From: Micrococcaceae bacterium Sec5.8
GTDB lineage: Bacteria; Actinomycetota; Actinomycetes; Actinomycetales; Micrococcaceae
DNA length: 64,000 bases
Assembly: GCA_039636775.1 (NCBI GenBank)
Contig: CP143429.1
Coordinates: forward strand, 3,596,001 to 3,660,000
Direction: 5' to 3'
This document shows, piece by piece, positions 43,293-53,200 of the stretch. The notes beneath the pieces were generated by a model. It did no database searches and was not told where the DNA came from. It saw nothing but the letters and a program-made list of their open reading frames with translations. Both the position numbers and the translations under genes were made by a program. Position 1 is the stretch's first letter; each line of letters opens with the position of its first letter.

Positions 43293-43775
43293 ATGAACGT
43301 GGATGAGACAGACCTCCCGGGACTGGGCCGGCGCAAGGACTTCATGACCGCCTCCGGGCGCCGGATCGGCGTCGTGGAGTACCGCGAGGGTCAAACCGAA
43401 TTGATCGTTTCGACCTGGGACGATCCGGACACCTGCCAGGCGTCCATTCCGCTGACGGCCGACGAAGCCGCCGCCCTGGGGAACCTGCTCGGCGGCCAGC
43501 GGCTGGCCATGCAACTCTCCGAGGCCCACCGCGAAGTTCCCGGCATCGTCACCCGCCAGTTTTCCATCGCCGCCGGCTCCCCGTTCTCCCACCAGCCGAT
43601 GGGCAAAGCGGCCATCAGGACCCGCAGCGGCGCCTCCATCGTCGCCATCATGCGCGAAGGGGAGGTGCTCCCCTCGCCGGGACCGGACGTCGTCCTGCAC
43701 CCCGGCGATCTCCTCGTAGCAGTGGGTACGCAAGAAGGCCTGGACGCGGCGGCCGGCATCCTGCGCAACGGCTGA
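43293..43775 (+). CDS. K+/H+ antiporter regulatory subunit (KhtT-like, TrkA-C domain)
   Basis: 160 residues. The first half matches the N-terminal part of KhtT-type proteins (LPGLGRRKDFMTASGRRIGVVEYREGQTELIVS), and the second half is a TrkA-C (RCK-C) ligand-binding domain (GASIVAIMREGEVLPSPGPDVVLHPGDLLVAVGT). It probably gates the antiporter encoded four bases downstream in response to a nucleotide or pH. Symbol khtT is by analogy with Bacillus. Confidence 0.88.
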   Translation: MNVDETDLPGLGRRKDFMTASGRRIGVVEYREGQTELIVSTWDDPDTCQASIPLTADEAAALGNLLGGQRLAMQLSEAHREVPGIVTRQFSIAAGSPFSHQPMGKAAIRTRSGASIVAIMREGEVLPSPGPDVVLHPGDLLVAVGTQEGLDAAAGILRNG

Positions 43776-43779
43776 CGGC

Positions 43780-44976
43780 ATGGATCCGCTCGCACTGACC
43801 CTGATCGAACTCGGGGCCGTCGTGTTCTGCCTCGGCCTGCTGGCCAGGCTGGCCGGGCGGATCGGCATGTCCCCCATTCCGCTGTACCTCATCGGCGGGT
43901 TGTTCTTCGGCGCGGGCGGCCTGGTCAAACTCGAAGGCATGCACGAGTTTGCGCATCTTTCCAGCGAAATCGGCGTCATTCTCCTCCTGCTGATGCTGGG
44001 ATTGGAATACACGGCGGCCGAGCTGGTGACGGGATTGCGGCGCTCCTGGCAGGCCGGCGTCCTGGACCTCGTGCTGAACTTCCTGCCCGGCGCCCTGCTC
44101 GCGGCCCTGCTGGGCTGGGGCGTTGTCGGGGCGATGGTGATGGGCGGTGTCACGTACATCTCCTCTTCCGGAATCGCGGCCAAGGTGATCACCGACCTGG
44201 GGCGGATCGGTAACCGCGAAACCCCGGTGGTGCTCTCGATCCTCGTGTTTGAGGATCTGGCCATGGCTATCTACCTGCCGATCCTGACGGCCACCCTGGC
44301 CGGCGTCAGTTTCGTCGCCGGGCTGCAGACCGTGGGGATTTCGCTCGCCGTCGTCACCGTGGTGTTGCTCGTGGCATTGCGGCACGGGCACCACGTGTCC
44401 AAGGCCGTGCACAGCGAAAACTCCGAGGTGTTCCTGCTCAATCTGCTCGGCGCCGCCCTGCTCGTAGCCGGGCTGGCGGCGGCCATGCAGGTTTCAGCGG
44501 CGGTGGGCGCCTTCATGCTCGGTATCGCCATCTCCGGTGCCACAGCGCACAGCGCCACCCGCATGCTGGAACCGTTGCGGGACCTCTTCGCGGCCATCTT
44601 CTTTGTGGTCTTTGGCCTCAACACCGACCCCACCACCATCCCGCCGGTGCTCGGCTGGGCGCTGCTGCTGGCCCTCGTCACAGCGGCCACGAAGATGGTC
44701 ACGGGGATCTGGGCGGCCAAGCGCGCCGGGATCGGCCTGCCGGGGCGGTTCCGCGCCGGCGCCGCGCTGATCGCACGCGGAGAATTCTCGATCGTCATTG
44801 CCGGCCTCGCCGTCGCCTCCGGCGTGGTGCCCAAGGAACTCGCGGCCCTTGCCACCGCCTACGTGCTGATCATGGCCGTGACCGGGCCGCTCGCCGCCAG
44901 GTTCGTGGAACCGGTCGTGGCGATGCTTCGCCGGCCGGCGAAACCGCCCCGGGTACGAACGGCAGACGGAATATAG
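43780..44976 (+). CDS. CPA2-family K+/H+ antiporter (KhtU/KefB-like)
   Basis: 398 residues and about 12 membrane helices. GVILLLLMLGLEYTAAELV, GGVTYISSSGIAAKVITDLGRIGNRETPVVLSILVFEDLAMA and FFVVFGLNTDP are typical of CPA2 exchangers with the conserved Asp in VFEDLAM. There is no C-terminal RCK domain; the separate upstream subunit provides it. Expected to export K+ in exchange for protons. Confidence 0.92.
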   Translation: MDPLALTLIELGAVVFCLGLLARLAGRIGMSPIPLYLIGGLFFGAGGLVKLEGMHEFAHLSSEIGVILLLLMLGLEYTAAELVTGLRRSWQAGVLDLVLNFLPGALLAALLGWGVVGAMVMGGVTYISSSGIAAKVITDLGRIGNRETPVVLSILVFEDLAMAIYLPILTATLAGVSFVAGLQTVGISLAVVTVVLLVALRHGHHVSKAVHSENSEVFLLNLLGAALLVAGLAAAMQVSAAVGAFMLGIAISGATAHSATRMLEPLRDLFAAIFFVVFGLNTDPTTIPPVLGWALLLALVTAATKMVTGIWAAKRAGIGLPGRFRAGAALIARGEFSIVIAGLAVASGVVPKELAALATAYVLIMAVTGPLAARFVEPVVAMLRRPAKPPRVRTADGI

Positions 44977-45031
44977 CGGCACCGCCCGGGAAGGATCCGG
45001 GCGCGCCCTGCCGCCGTCCTGCTCTGGGGGC

Positions 45032-45607
45032 CTAGATTTCCGTGCGGTGGAAGTTCAAGTGGCTCCGGCTCGCTGTTGGGCCGCGCTGGCCCTGGTAGCG
45101 GTTACCGTACTCGCCTGAGCCGTACGGGTGCTCGGCGGCCGAGGTGAGCCGGAAGAAGCACAGCTGGCCGATCTTCATCCCCGGCCACAGCTTGATCGGC
45201 AGTGTTGCCATGTTGGACAACTCCAGTGTCACATGGCCGGAGAACCCGGGATCGATGAATCCCGCCGTTGAGTGCGTGAGCAAGCCCAGCCGTCCCAGCG
45301 AGGACTTGCCCTCCAGCCGGGCCGCGATGTCGTCCGGGAGGGTCACGGTTTCGTAGGTCGAGCCCAGCACGAACTCTCCCGGGTGGAGGATGAACGGCTC
45401 GCCCTGCTCGACCTCGACGAGGCGGGTCAGGTCAGGCTGCTCTTCCGCCGGATCGATGTGGGCATATTTGTGGTTGTCGAAGAGCCGGAAGAATTTGTCG
45501 ATCCGCACGTCAACCGATGAGGGCTGCACCATGGCAGGGTCGAAAGGCTCCAGGACGATCCGTTGGGAATTGATTTCGAGACGAATGTCGCGGTCAGAGA
45601 TCAGCAC
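45032..45607 (-). CDS. dcd: dCTP deaminase (possibly also dUTPase)
   Basis: 191 residues, full length. Trimeric dUTPase fold: [10 protein letters not shown] (phosphate loop) and [19 protein letters not shown], with the catalytic Glu in LEL. It converts dCTP to dUTP and, as shown for the Mycobacterium enzyme, may go on to dUMP, supplying thymidylate synthesis. Next to a tRNA gene as in many related genomes. Confidence 0.95.
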   Translation of the reverse strand: MLISDRDIRLEINSQRIVLEPFDPAMVQPSSVDVRIDKFFRLFDNHKYAHIDPAEEQPDLTRLVEVEQGEPFILHPGEFVLGSTYETVTLPDDIAARLEGKSSLGRLGLLTHSTAGFIDPGFSGHVTLELSNMATLPIKLWPGMKIGQLCFFRLTSAAEHPYGSGEYGNRYQGQRGPTASRSHLNFHRTEI

Positions 45608-45817
45608 AGTCTCAAATTACCGTACTCACCGTCCCCCGTCAGGCTCAGGACCAGTGTTACAGCCCTGCCGGCGCTCCCGGCAGCGTCCTGGGTGCTGAGC
45701 AAGAGCCGCAGGGCAGCCGGGCCGTCCGGAGCGTTGTTCGGCAGAACGTCCACGGCTGGGGTAAGGTAAATCTCGTTGTTCGCCGGGGCCCGGCCAGCGG
45801 TTCCAGGCCACCCCCTT

Positions 45818-45891
45818 GCGGCTGTAGCTCAATGGTAGAGCGCTAGCTTCCCAAGCTTGATACGCGGGTTCGATTCCCGTCAGCCGCTCCA
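45818..45891 (+). tRNA. tRNA-Gly (anticodon CCC)
   Basis: 74 bases including an encoded CCA. Acceptor GCGGCTG pairs fully with CAGCCGC; the D arm is GCTC/GAGC; the anticodon loop TTCCCAA gives CCC (reads GGG); the T arm CGGGT/CCCGT carries TTCGATTC. The anticodon stem CTAGC/GCTTG has one T-T mismatch. Confidence 0.95.
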
Positions 45892-46004
45892 ATCCCCCGC
45901 AGGAACCTGCGCAAAAGCCCTTTTCCGCGGCACCTGCCGGCTGTTAGGCCGCAACCTGTATCGTTCAAAGTCAGGAACTTTCCGGTTCCGGTACAGGAGC
46001 GATC

Positions 46005-47207
46005 ATGGCTGACACATCCCCCCGTCAAACGGAGTCCCAGGAAAAAGTGAACGGCCCCTCAAGCCTTCTCACCCTCGGGGTCCTGGGCACCACGCGGAAG
46101 CCCAACGAGCGGCGCCTTCCGATCCACCCCCGCCACCTGGACCGGATCGCCCCGGCACTCCGACAGCAGCTGATCGTTGAGGAGGGCTATGGCGAACGGT
46201 TCGGCGTCTCGGACGCCCATCTTGCGCCGATGGTGGGACGCATCCTCCCTCGTGCCCAGCTGCTGGCGGAGGCCGACGTCGTCCTGCTGCCCAAGCCGCA
46301 ACCCGAGGACCTCGCCGAATTGCGGGACGGGCAGATCCTCTGGGGCTGGCCGCATTGCGTCCAGGACCGGGCCATCACACAGCTGGCGATCGACAAGAAG
46401 CTCACCCTGATCGCGTTTGAGGCGATGAACCACTGGGCGAGCGACGGCGGCTTCGGCCTGCACGTGTTCCACAAGAACAACGAACTCGCCGGTTACTGTT
46501 CGGTGCTGCACGCCCTGGCGCTGACAGGTTCCACCGGGGACTACGGCCGCCGGCCCAGCGCCGTCGTCATCGGCTTCGGTGCTACGGCCCGTGGTGCCGT
46601 GACGGCCTTGAACGCCCATGGTGTCCACGACGTCCAGGTCCTGACCAACCGCGGGGTAGCCGCGGTGGGCTCCCCGATCCATTCCGTCCGGATCGCCCAG
46701 CTGGACCACGACAACGAGGCGCCCTTCCTCAGCGAGGTCATCACCGGGCGCGGCCGGGTGCCGCTTGCGCCGTTCCTGGCCGAGAGCGACATCGTGGTCA
46801 ACTGCACCTTGCAGGACCCGAACGCACCGCTGACCTATCTGCGCACGGAGGACCTTGGCGCGTTCAGTCCCGGCAGCCTGATCGTGGACGTATCCTGCGA
46901 CGAGGGAATGGGCTTTAGCTGGGCGAAGACCACCACCTTCACCGACCCCATGTTCACAGTCGGCGACCACATCAACTACTACGCGGTGGACCACAGCCCG
47001 TCCTACCTGTGGAACTCCGCCAGCTGGGAAATCAGCGAGGCCCTGCTGCCGTTCCTGGAGACCGTGGTTGCCGGCCCCGAGGCCTGGGCCGGCAACGAGA
47101 CCATCCGCCGCGCCATCGAAATCCGCGACGGCGTCGTCCTCAATCCGGACGTGCTGCAATTCCAGCAGCGCGGGACGGAGCACCCGCACACGCCGCTGGC
47201 AGGCTAG
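46005..47207 (+). CDS. N5-(carboxyethyl)ornithine synthase-like dehydrogenase
   Basis: 400 residues, alanine dehydrogenase/PNT superfamily. The N-terminal domain has RKPNERRLPIHPRHLDRI with the substrate-binding Arg and Lys pattern, and the Rossmann domain is VVIGFGATARGAVTALNAHG. Overall it resembles bacterial N5-(carboxyethyl)ornithine synthase, which reductively joins pyruvate to the side-chain amine of ornithine or lysine. No biosynthetic partners are adjacent, so the assignment is by similarity only. Follows tRNA-Gly; its stop overlaps the end of the convergent MFS gene by four bases. Confidence 0.75.
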   Translation: MADTSPRQTESQEKVNGPSSLLTLGVLGTTRKPNERRLPIHPRHLDRIAPALRQQLIVEEGYGERFGVSDAHLAPMVGRILPRAQLLAEADVVLLPKPQPEDLAELRDGQILWGWPHCVQDRAITQLAIDKKLTLIAFEAMNHWASDGGFGLHVFHKNNELAGYCSVLHALALTGSTGDYGRRPSAVVIGFGATARGAVTALNAHGVHDVQVLTNRGVAAVGSPIHSVRIAQLDHDNEAPFLSEVITGRGRVPLAPFLAESDIVVNCTLQDPNAPLTYLRTEDLGAFSPGSLIVDVSCDEGMGFSWAKTTTFTDPMFTVGDHINYYAVDHSPSYLWNSASWEISEALLPFLETVVAGPEAWAGNETIRRAIEIRDGVVLNPDVLQFQQRGTEHPHTPLAG

Positions 47208-48562
47208 CGGCCGGCTTCCCGGCGGACAATCTTCACGATCCGTCGGCGGTCCTTGAGATCCACTTTCAGTTTCAGCTGGCCGCGGCGGGCCAGCACGACG
47301 GCGACGGTCGCAGCGGCGAGCGCCGGGACCCCGCCGGACACCAGGATGGCCGTGGACGGATTCACGTGCTCGGCCAGCCAGCCGATCATCGGCCCGCCAA
47401 TTGCCTGGCCGCCGATCAGCACCATGATGTAGAGGCTCATGACGCGGCCGCGGATGGCCAGGTTGGAACTGATCTGGACCAGCTGGTTGGCCGCGGTCAG
47501 GAACATCAGGCACCAAAATCCTGCCAGCACCATTGCCGCCCCGAACCACGCCATGGAGGGCGCCGCCCCGGCCAGACAGAGCATAAGCCCGTACATTCCT
47601 GCTCCCAGCACCACCGAACGCAACCGCAGATGCCGCCGGCGGGCGGACGTGACGGCGCCGGCAAGGGCGCCGAGGGCCACCAGCGCGTTGAGCATCCCGT
47701 AGCCCGCGGCGCCGACGTCGTACACGTGATCCGCGAAAGCGGCCAGCAGCACCGGCAGGCTCATCGCGAACACCGCGATAAAGCCGGCCATCAGCCACGG
47801 CCAGTAAATCGTGGGTTTGCTCAGCGCGTAATCCAGACCCTCCCGCAGCATGCCCTTGCGTTTGGAGGCGGGGGCACTGATGTGCAACTGATCCTTCCGC
47901 AGCGTTAGCAGCATCGCGACCGTGGAGCAGCAGGCGACCGCGTTGGCGGCGAACGCCCAGCCTGCCCCCACCGCGGTGAGCAGCAGCCCGGCGAGGGCCG
48001 GACCAATCAGGCCGCCGAGCTGGAACGTCGTGGAATTGACGCTGATGGCGTTCCGGAGGTACGCCGGGCCTACGAGTTCGTTGACGAAGACCTGCCGCGC
48101 CGGCTGGTCCAGCACGGTGACCAGGCCCAGGGCCAGGGCAATCGCGTAGACGTGCCAGACCTCGATCCTTTGGCTTAGCGCCAGCAGCGCGAGAATGGCC
48201 GCCAGCACGGCGGCCGCGGACTGGCAGAGCATCAGGATCTTCCGCTTTGCGAAGCGGTCCGCCATCATGCCCGCCCACGGGCCCAGGAACAGCGACGGCA
48301 GGAACTGCAGCGCCACGGTGAATCCGACGGCGGTGACGGAACCGGAGAGTTCGAGCACCAGCCAGTCCTGGGCGATCCGCTGCATCCAGAGGGCGATCAC
48401 AGCGATGAAGTGGCCGATCGCAAAGATGCGGAAGTTGCGGACTCTCAGCGAGATGAAGGTATGCCGCCACGGCAGCCGCTGGGTGATGACGGCGAGAGGC
48501 GCGGTGCTGGTGTCCGGCAGTGCGGCGGCGACGTTGGTCTCTAACGGCGGTGGGGGTGCCAC
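47204..48562 (-). CDS. MFS transporter (DHA3/enterobactin exporter-like)
   Basis: 452 residues and about 12 helices. LGPWAGMMADRFAKRKILMLCQ is the loop 2-3 motif and TVLDQPARQVFVNELVGPAYLRNAISVNSTTFQLGGLIGPALAGLLL the signature of the EntS-like DHA3 drug exporters. Proton-driven export of a hydrophobic compound is likely. Divergent from the LysR regulator at 48697, which probably controls it. Confidence 0.88.
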   Translation of the reverse strand: MAPPPPLETNVAAALPDTSTAPLAVITQRLPWRHTFISLRVRNFRIFAIGHFIAVIALWMQRIAQDWLVLELSGSVTAVGFTVALQFLPSLFLGPWAGMMADRFAKRKILMLCQSAAAVLAAILALLALSQRIEVWHVYAIALALGLVTVLDQPARQVFVNELVGPAYLRNAISVNSTTFQLGGLIGPALAGLLLTAVGAGWAFAANAVACCSTVAMLLTLRKDQLHISAPASKRKGMLREGLDYALSKPTIYWPWLMAGFIAVFAMSLPVLLAAFADHVYDVGAAGYGMLNALVALGALAGAVTSARRRHLRLRSVVLGAGMYGLMLCLAGAAPSMAWFGAAMVLAGFWCLMFLTAANQLVQISSNLAIRGRVMSLYIMVLIGGQAIGGPMIGWLAEHVNPSTAILVSGGVPALAAATVAVVLARRGQLKLKVDLKDRRRIVKIVRREAGR

Positions 48563-48632
48563 GGAAAGTCCTCAAACGAGCGGATGGGTGCGATGGGTTA
48601 ACGCTAAGCTGGCCGCAACAGATTGTGGAAGC

Positions 48633-48647
48633 TTATTCTCTGCATAA
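48633..48647. promoter_or_regulatory. Probable LysR-type site TTAT-N7-ATAA
   Basis: TTATTCTCTGCATAA has symmetric ends and fits T-N11-A. It lies between the divergent MFS and LysR genes, 50 bases before the LysR start and 70 bases before the MFS start. Binding is inferred from class and position. Confidence 0.5.
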
Positions 48648-48696
48648 CTCGCATTACGGAACGCAATACAATGGCGCCGTCGCCCGAGGAGGCCGC

Positions 48697-49551
48697 ATGT
48701 TCGAACCCGCCCAGTTGCGGTCCTTTCTCGCCGTGGCCGAAACACTGAGTTTCACCAAGGCCGCAGACCGGCTGGGGCTGGCGCAGCCGACGGTCAGCCA
48801 GCATGTGCGCAAGCTCGAAACGGCGGCAAAACGGGTCCTTGTGGCCCGGGACACCCGCGATGTGCGCCTGACGGACAACGGGGACGCCATGGCCGGTTTC
48901 GCCCGCACCATTCTCGCCGCCCATGACGCCGCCTCGCGCTACTTCTCCGGATCCGCCATGCGCGGCCGGCTGCGCTTCGGCACCGCGGATGATCTCGCGA
49001 TCACGGGGCTGCCGAGAATCCTGCGCGAATTCCGGCAGGTCTACCCCGAAATCAACCTGGAGCTGACCGTGGGGCAAAGCGAGCAGCTCTACAAACGTCT
49101 CAACGCAGGGCAACTGGACCTCATCTTCGTCAAGTGGGTCGCCGGAGCCAAGGGCGGCACGGTGGTCCAACAGGACTCGTTCGCCTGGGTGGGCCTGGAG
49201 CAGACCTCTCTCAACCCGGCCGACCCCGTGCCCTTGATTGCCTACCCCGCGCCGAGCCTGAGCCGGAAGCTTGCCATCGACGCGCTGGAGTCGACGGGCC
49301 GGACGTGGCGGATCACCTGCACCACGCGGCAGATCTCCGGAGTGCTGGCCGCCGTGCGGGCTGGAATCGGGGTGGCGGTCATGCCATCCTCCCTGGTGCC
49401 GGATGATCTGAAAACCATCACCCGGCGCTTCGACCTTCCCCCGGTAGGCGACGTCGATTTCACGCTGATCCGCAACCCGCTGGCCAACGCCGAGGTGATC
49501 GAGGCCCTGACCCAGACCATCGCGGGCAGGACCCTGAAACGCGCTACTTAA
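48697..49551 (+). CDS. LysR-family transcriptional regulator
   Basis: 284 residues from ATG 48697, preceded by GAGGAGG; an upstream in-frame extension is unlikely. N-terminal winged helix (LRSFLAVAETLSFTKAADRLGLAQPTVSQHVRKLE) followed by a two-lobed effector domain. Probably activates or represses the divergent MFS exporter when a small ligand binds. Confidence 0.92.
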   Translation: MFEPAQLRSFLAVAETLSFTKAADRLGLAQPTVSQHVRKLETAAKRVLVARDTRDVRLTDNGDAMAGFARTILAAHDAASRYFSGSAMRGRLRFGTADDLAITGLPRILREFRQVYPEINLELTVGQSEQLYKRLNAGQLDLIFVKWVAGAKGGTVVQQDSFAWVGLEQTSLNPADPVPLIAYPAPSLSRKLAIDALESTGRTWRITCTTRQISGVLAAVRAGIGVAVMPSSLVPDDLKTITRRFDLPPVGDVDFTLIRNPLANAEVIEALTQTIAGRTLKRAT

Positions 49552-49743
49552 GCGGCGCTACGCACCTGCTGTGTACCTACGCGGATTGAGTACTTACGCA
49601 TACCATTGATCCACTGGGGATACTGGCATATCATAGGCATATTGAAGGTCAAGCAGAGGCCTGGAACAACGATTCAAAAAACGGACGCTGTCCCTACGTC
49701 TGCCGCAGGGCGGTCCCAGGGGGGCGTTCGGGATAGGCCGACA

Positions 49744-50097
49744 ATGACGCCAGCCATTAACCGCCCGCACCTCCCCGTCGGAGCCCGCGACCTAAAGTCC
49801 GTTGGCCCGCTCTCCCAGGCAGTTCACCGCGGCGCCGCCGCCCGCCACCCCGGCCGCGGACGCATGGATCCACATCTGACCACGCTCGTTGAGGCCGAAT
49901 ATGTCGGCAGTCCGTACTGCGAGCGCTGCGGGACCGACGAGTATGTCTACCTTGAAACCTTTGTGCCGGCCACGCACCACCGGGATGGATCCGTCAACAA
50001 ACTGGGCGAAGTCACGTACTTCTGCTCCGGGTGCGACGACTTCTCCGCCCACGCCGTGCCGGCTACCTGGGTTCCCCCCGGCTGGTACTTCGGCTGA
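49744..50097 (+). CDS. Small protein with a four-cysteine zinc ribbon
   Basis: 117 residues from ATG 49744. The C-terminal half has CERCG (Cys59, Cys62) and CSGCDD (Cys94, Cys97), a CxxC-x31-CxxC layout that could bind one zinc ion, and ends in a Trp-rich tail. The N-terminal 40 residues look disordered. No family is recognised. It is monocistronic, followed by a long hairpin. Confidence 0.65.
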   Translation: MTPAINRPHLPVGARDLKSVGPLSQAVHRGAAARHPGRGRMDPHLTTLVEAEYVGSPYCERCGTDEYVYLETFVPATHHRDGSVNKLGEVTYFCSGCDDFSAHAVPATWVPPGWYFG

Positions 50098-50124
50098 GCC
50101 GCCGGGCACAGCGCGCACCATCAA

Positions 50125-50173
50125 ACAACGAGCCGGACGGCCACTATTGGAGGGTGGCCGTCCGGCTCGTTGT
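50125..50173. terminator. Long perfect hairpin between convergent genes
   Basis: A stem of about 20 bp (ACAACGAGCCGGACGGCCAC and its complement) around the nine-base loop TATTGGAGG. It lies between the zinc-ribbon gene (stop 50097) and the end of putA (50207), suited to stopping transcription from both sides. There is no long T-run, only TTGTG. Confidence 0.75.
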
Positions 50174-50206
50174 GCGTCTGCTGTGTTGCAACCGGGGAGC
50201 GGACCC

Positions 50207-53200
50207 CTAGATCAGCCCGTCGGAGATGTGGTTCGGCGTTCCGAAGCGGTGCGCCGTGATGCTGATGGCCTGCTCGTGCAGGAACGTCAGCAGCTCGAGC
50301 CGTCCCGCTTCGGTGACCGGGTGGAAGTAAATTGCCAGGTCCGGGCGTCCGCCGGTCGCCTCGGCCAGTTCCCTGGCGCTGCCGCCGATAAGCCGGACCC
50401 GCGGGACAGTGAGGCTGCCCGCAGCGGCCAGCCAATCGCCGTCGTCCTGTACTGTCACGTCGACGCCGAGGCCGGACAGGACAGTGTGCAGTTGGGCGGG
50501 AAGTTCGACGGCGGTGGAGACGGTCAGCACGGACCCGGTGAGGACGCCGGCAGCGACGGTCCGGACCAGGTGGACGAGCGGTTCACCGTCCGAGAGCCGC
50601 ACCGAGACCGGCAGCGGGCGGTATCGGAAGATGTTCCGCTCGGCGCTGAGGCCGGAGACGTCCTTGGCGGTGCCGAATTCGTCGGCCCAGGCAACGGCGT
50701 CGGAGGCCAGCGCACGCTGCAGTGACTCAAGTTCGCCGGCGGCCAGGACGGCGCGCGCTGCCTGCACGAGCCGGCTGATGCCGGGGTGCGCGGACTCAGC
50801 CAGGCTGTTCCCGCCCGCGGCGGCAGGCTTGCCCACCCAGTCGCCGAGCCCCACGAGGTAGTTGGGCCCGCCGGCTTTAGTGCCCGCGCCGACGGCGGAT
50901 TTCTTCCATCCGCCGAAGGGCTGGCGGCGCACGATGGCGCCGGTGATGCCACGGTTGACATAAAGGTTGCCGGCCTCGACGGTGTCGAGCCAGAGCGCCA
51001 CTTCGTCCGGGTTCAGCGAATGCAGGCCGGAGGTGAGGCCGTATGCGATCTGGTTCTGGATGGCAATGGCGTCCGCCAGGGTCTCGGCGGTCATCACCCC
51101 GAGGACGGGGCCGAAGAATTCCGTGAGGTGGAAGTAGGAGCTGCGGCGGACGCCGTAGCGGACGCCCGGGCTCCAGAGCTTGCCCGTTGCGTCCAGTTTC
51201 CGGGGCTCGACGGCCCAGTGCTCGCCTTCGCCCAGGGTGGTGAGGGCGTTCAGGAGCTTGCCGCCGGCGGGTTCGATGATCGGACCCATCTGGCTGGCCG
51301 GGTCCTCCGGGTAGCCGACCTTGAGCGAGGTGACGGCGTCGATCAGCTGGTTGTGGAAGCGCCGCGATTTGGCCACGGATCCGACCAGGATCACCAGGGA
51401 GGCAGCGGAGCACTTCTGCCCGGCATGGCCGAAGGCGGAGTATGCCACGTCCTTGGCGGCGAGGTCCAGGTCGGCACTCGGGGTCACGATAATGGCGTTT
51501 TTGCCGCTGGTCTCAGCCAGCAGCGGCAGGTCCTTGCGGAAGGAGCGGAACAGCTCGGCCGTCTCGTAGCCGCCGGTGAGGATGACCCGGTCCACGGCGG
51601 GATGGGAGATCAGCTGACGACCCAGTTCCCGTTCGCCCAGCTGGACCATGGTGAGCACATCGCGCGGGACGCCGGCTTCCCAGAGCGCCTCAATCATGAC
51701 GGCACCGCTGCGGCGGGCCTGCTTGGCGGGCTTGATCACCACGGCGGAGCCGGCGGCGAGGGCGGCCAGGGTGGAGCCGGCCGGGATGGCCACCGGGAAG
51801 TTCCACGGCGGGGTCACCACGGTGAGCTTCGCCGGAACGAAGTCCGCGCCGTCGACGTCGTCGAGCTTGCGGGCCGATTCGGCGTAGTAGTGCGCGAAGT
51901 CGACGGCCTCGCTGACTTCAGGGTCGCCCTGGTCAATGGTTTTGCCTGTCTCGCTGGCCATGACTTCCAGGAGGTCGGCGCGGCGTGCTTCCAGCACGTC
52001 GCCGGCGCGGTGCAGGATCTCGGCCCGCTCATCACCGGTGAGCGCGCCCCAGGCCCTGCCCCGTTCCACGGCGGTCTCAATCACGGTGTTGAGGGTCTGT
52101 TCGTCGTGGATGATGGCGGCGTCCACGGCGGCGTTGCCGAGGGTGGAGAACGGCACCCGTTGCAGGATCGCACGGCCCCAGTCGCGGTTGGCCGGCAGCG
52201 AGGGGTCGGTGTCCGCGGTGTTTTCGAAGGACGCGCGGGGCATCGGCTCGGCCGGGAGGCTGCGGTTCTGCCGCCGGTTGGGCGGCGGGACCTCCTCGTC
52301 GAGCTGGGCGAGGGAAGCGAGGAAGCGCTGTTTCTCGCGCTCGAAAAGAGACTCGTTCTCACTGAGTTCGAACACGGCGGACATGAAGTTGTCCTGGCTC
52401 GCGCCTTCCTCCAGCCGGCGGATCAGGTAGGCGATCGCGACGTCGAACTCGGCCGGGTGGACCACCGGAGTGTAGAGCAGGAGCGAGCCGACGTCCTTTT
52501 TAACGGCTTCAGCCTGGCCCTGGGCCATGCCGAGCAGCATCTCGAACTCGATGCCGGACTCCACGCCGCGCTGCTTGGCCAGCAGCCAGGCGAAAGCGAT
52601 GTCGAAGAGGTTGTGGCCGGCGACGCCGATCCGGATGTTGCCGATCCGGTCCGGGTGCAGCGCATAGTTGATGACGCGCTTGTAGTTGGTGTCGGACTCC
52701 TGCTTGGAGCCCCAGGTGGCAAGCGGCCAGTCGTGCAGGGAGGCTTCGACCTGTTCCATCGGCAGGTTGGCGCCTTTAACGACGCGGACCTTGATCGCGG
52801 CGCCGCCGTCGGCGCGTCGGGCAGCGGCCCAGTCCTGCAGGCGGATCATGGCGGCGAGCGCGTCCGGGAGGTAGGCCTGCAGCACGATGCCGGCCTCGAG
52901 GTCCTTGAACTGCGGCTTGTCCAGGATCCGGGTGAAGACCGCGATGGTCATGTCGAGGTCCTTGTATTCCTCCATGTCCAGGTTGATGAACTTGGCTTTT
53001 TGTCCACCGGCGGCAAAGGAGGCCGCCCGGGTGAAGAGCGGGGTGAGTTTCTCCACGACGTGCTCGACGGCCTCGTCAAAGGCCCAGGCCGAGTGCGGGG
53101 CCACGGTGGAGGAGACCTTGATGGAGACGTAGTCGACGTCGGGGCGGGCCAGGAGTTTGTGGGTGCCTGCAAGCCGGCGGGAGGCCTCGTGTTCGCCGAG

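Noticed and set aside
46059..48575. Minus-strand open frame of about 840 codons
   Set aside because: It overlaps the carboxyethylornithine synthase-like gene antisense and the MFS gene in another phase; both real proteins are well supported.
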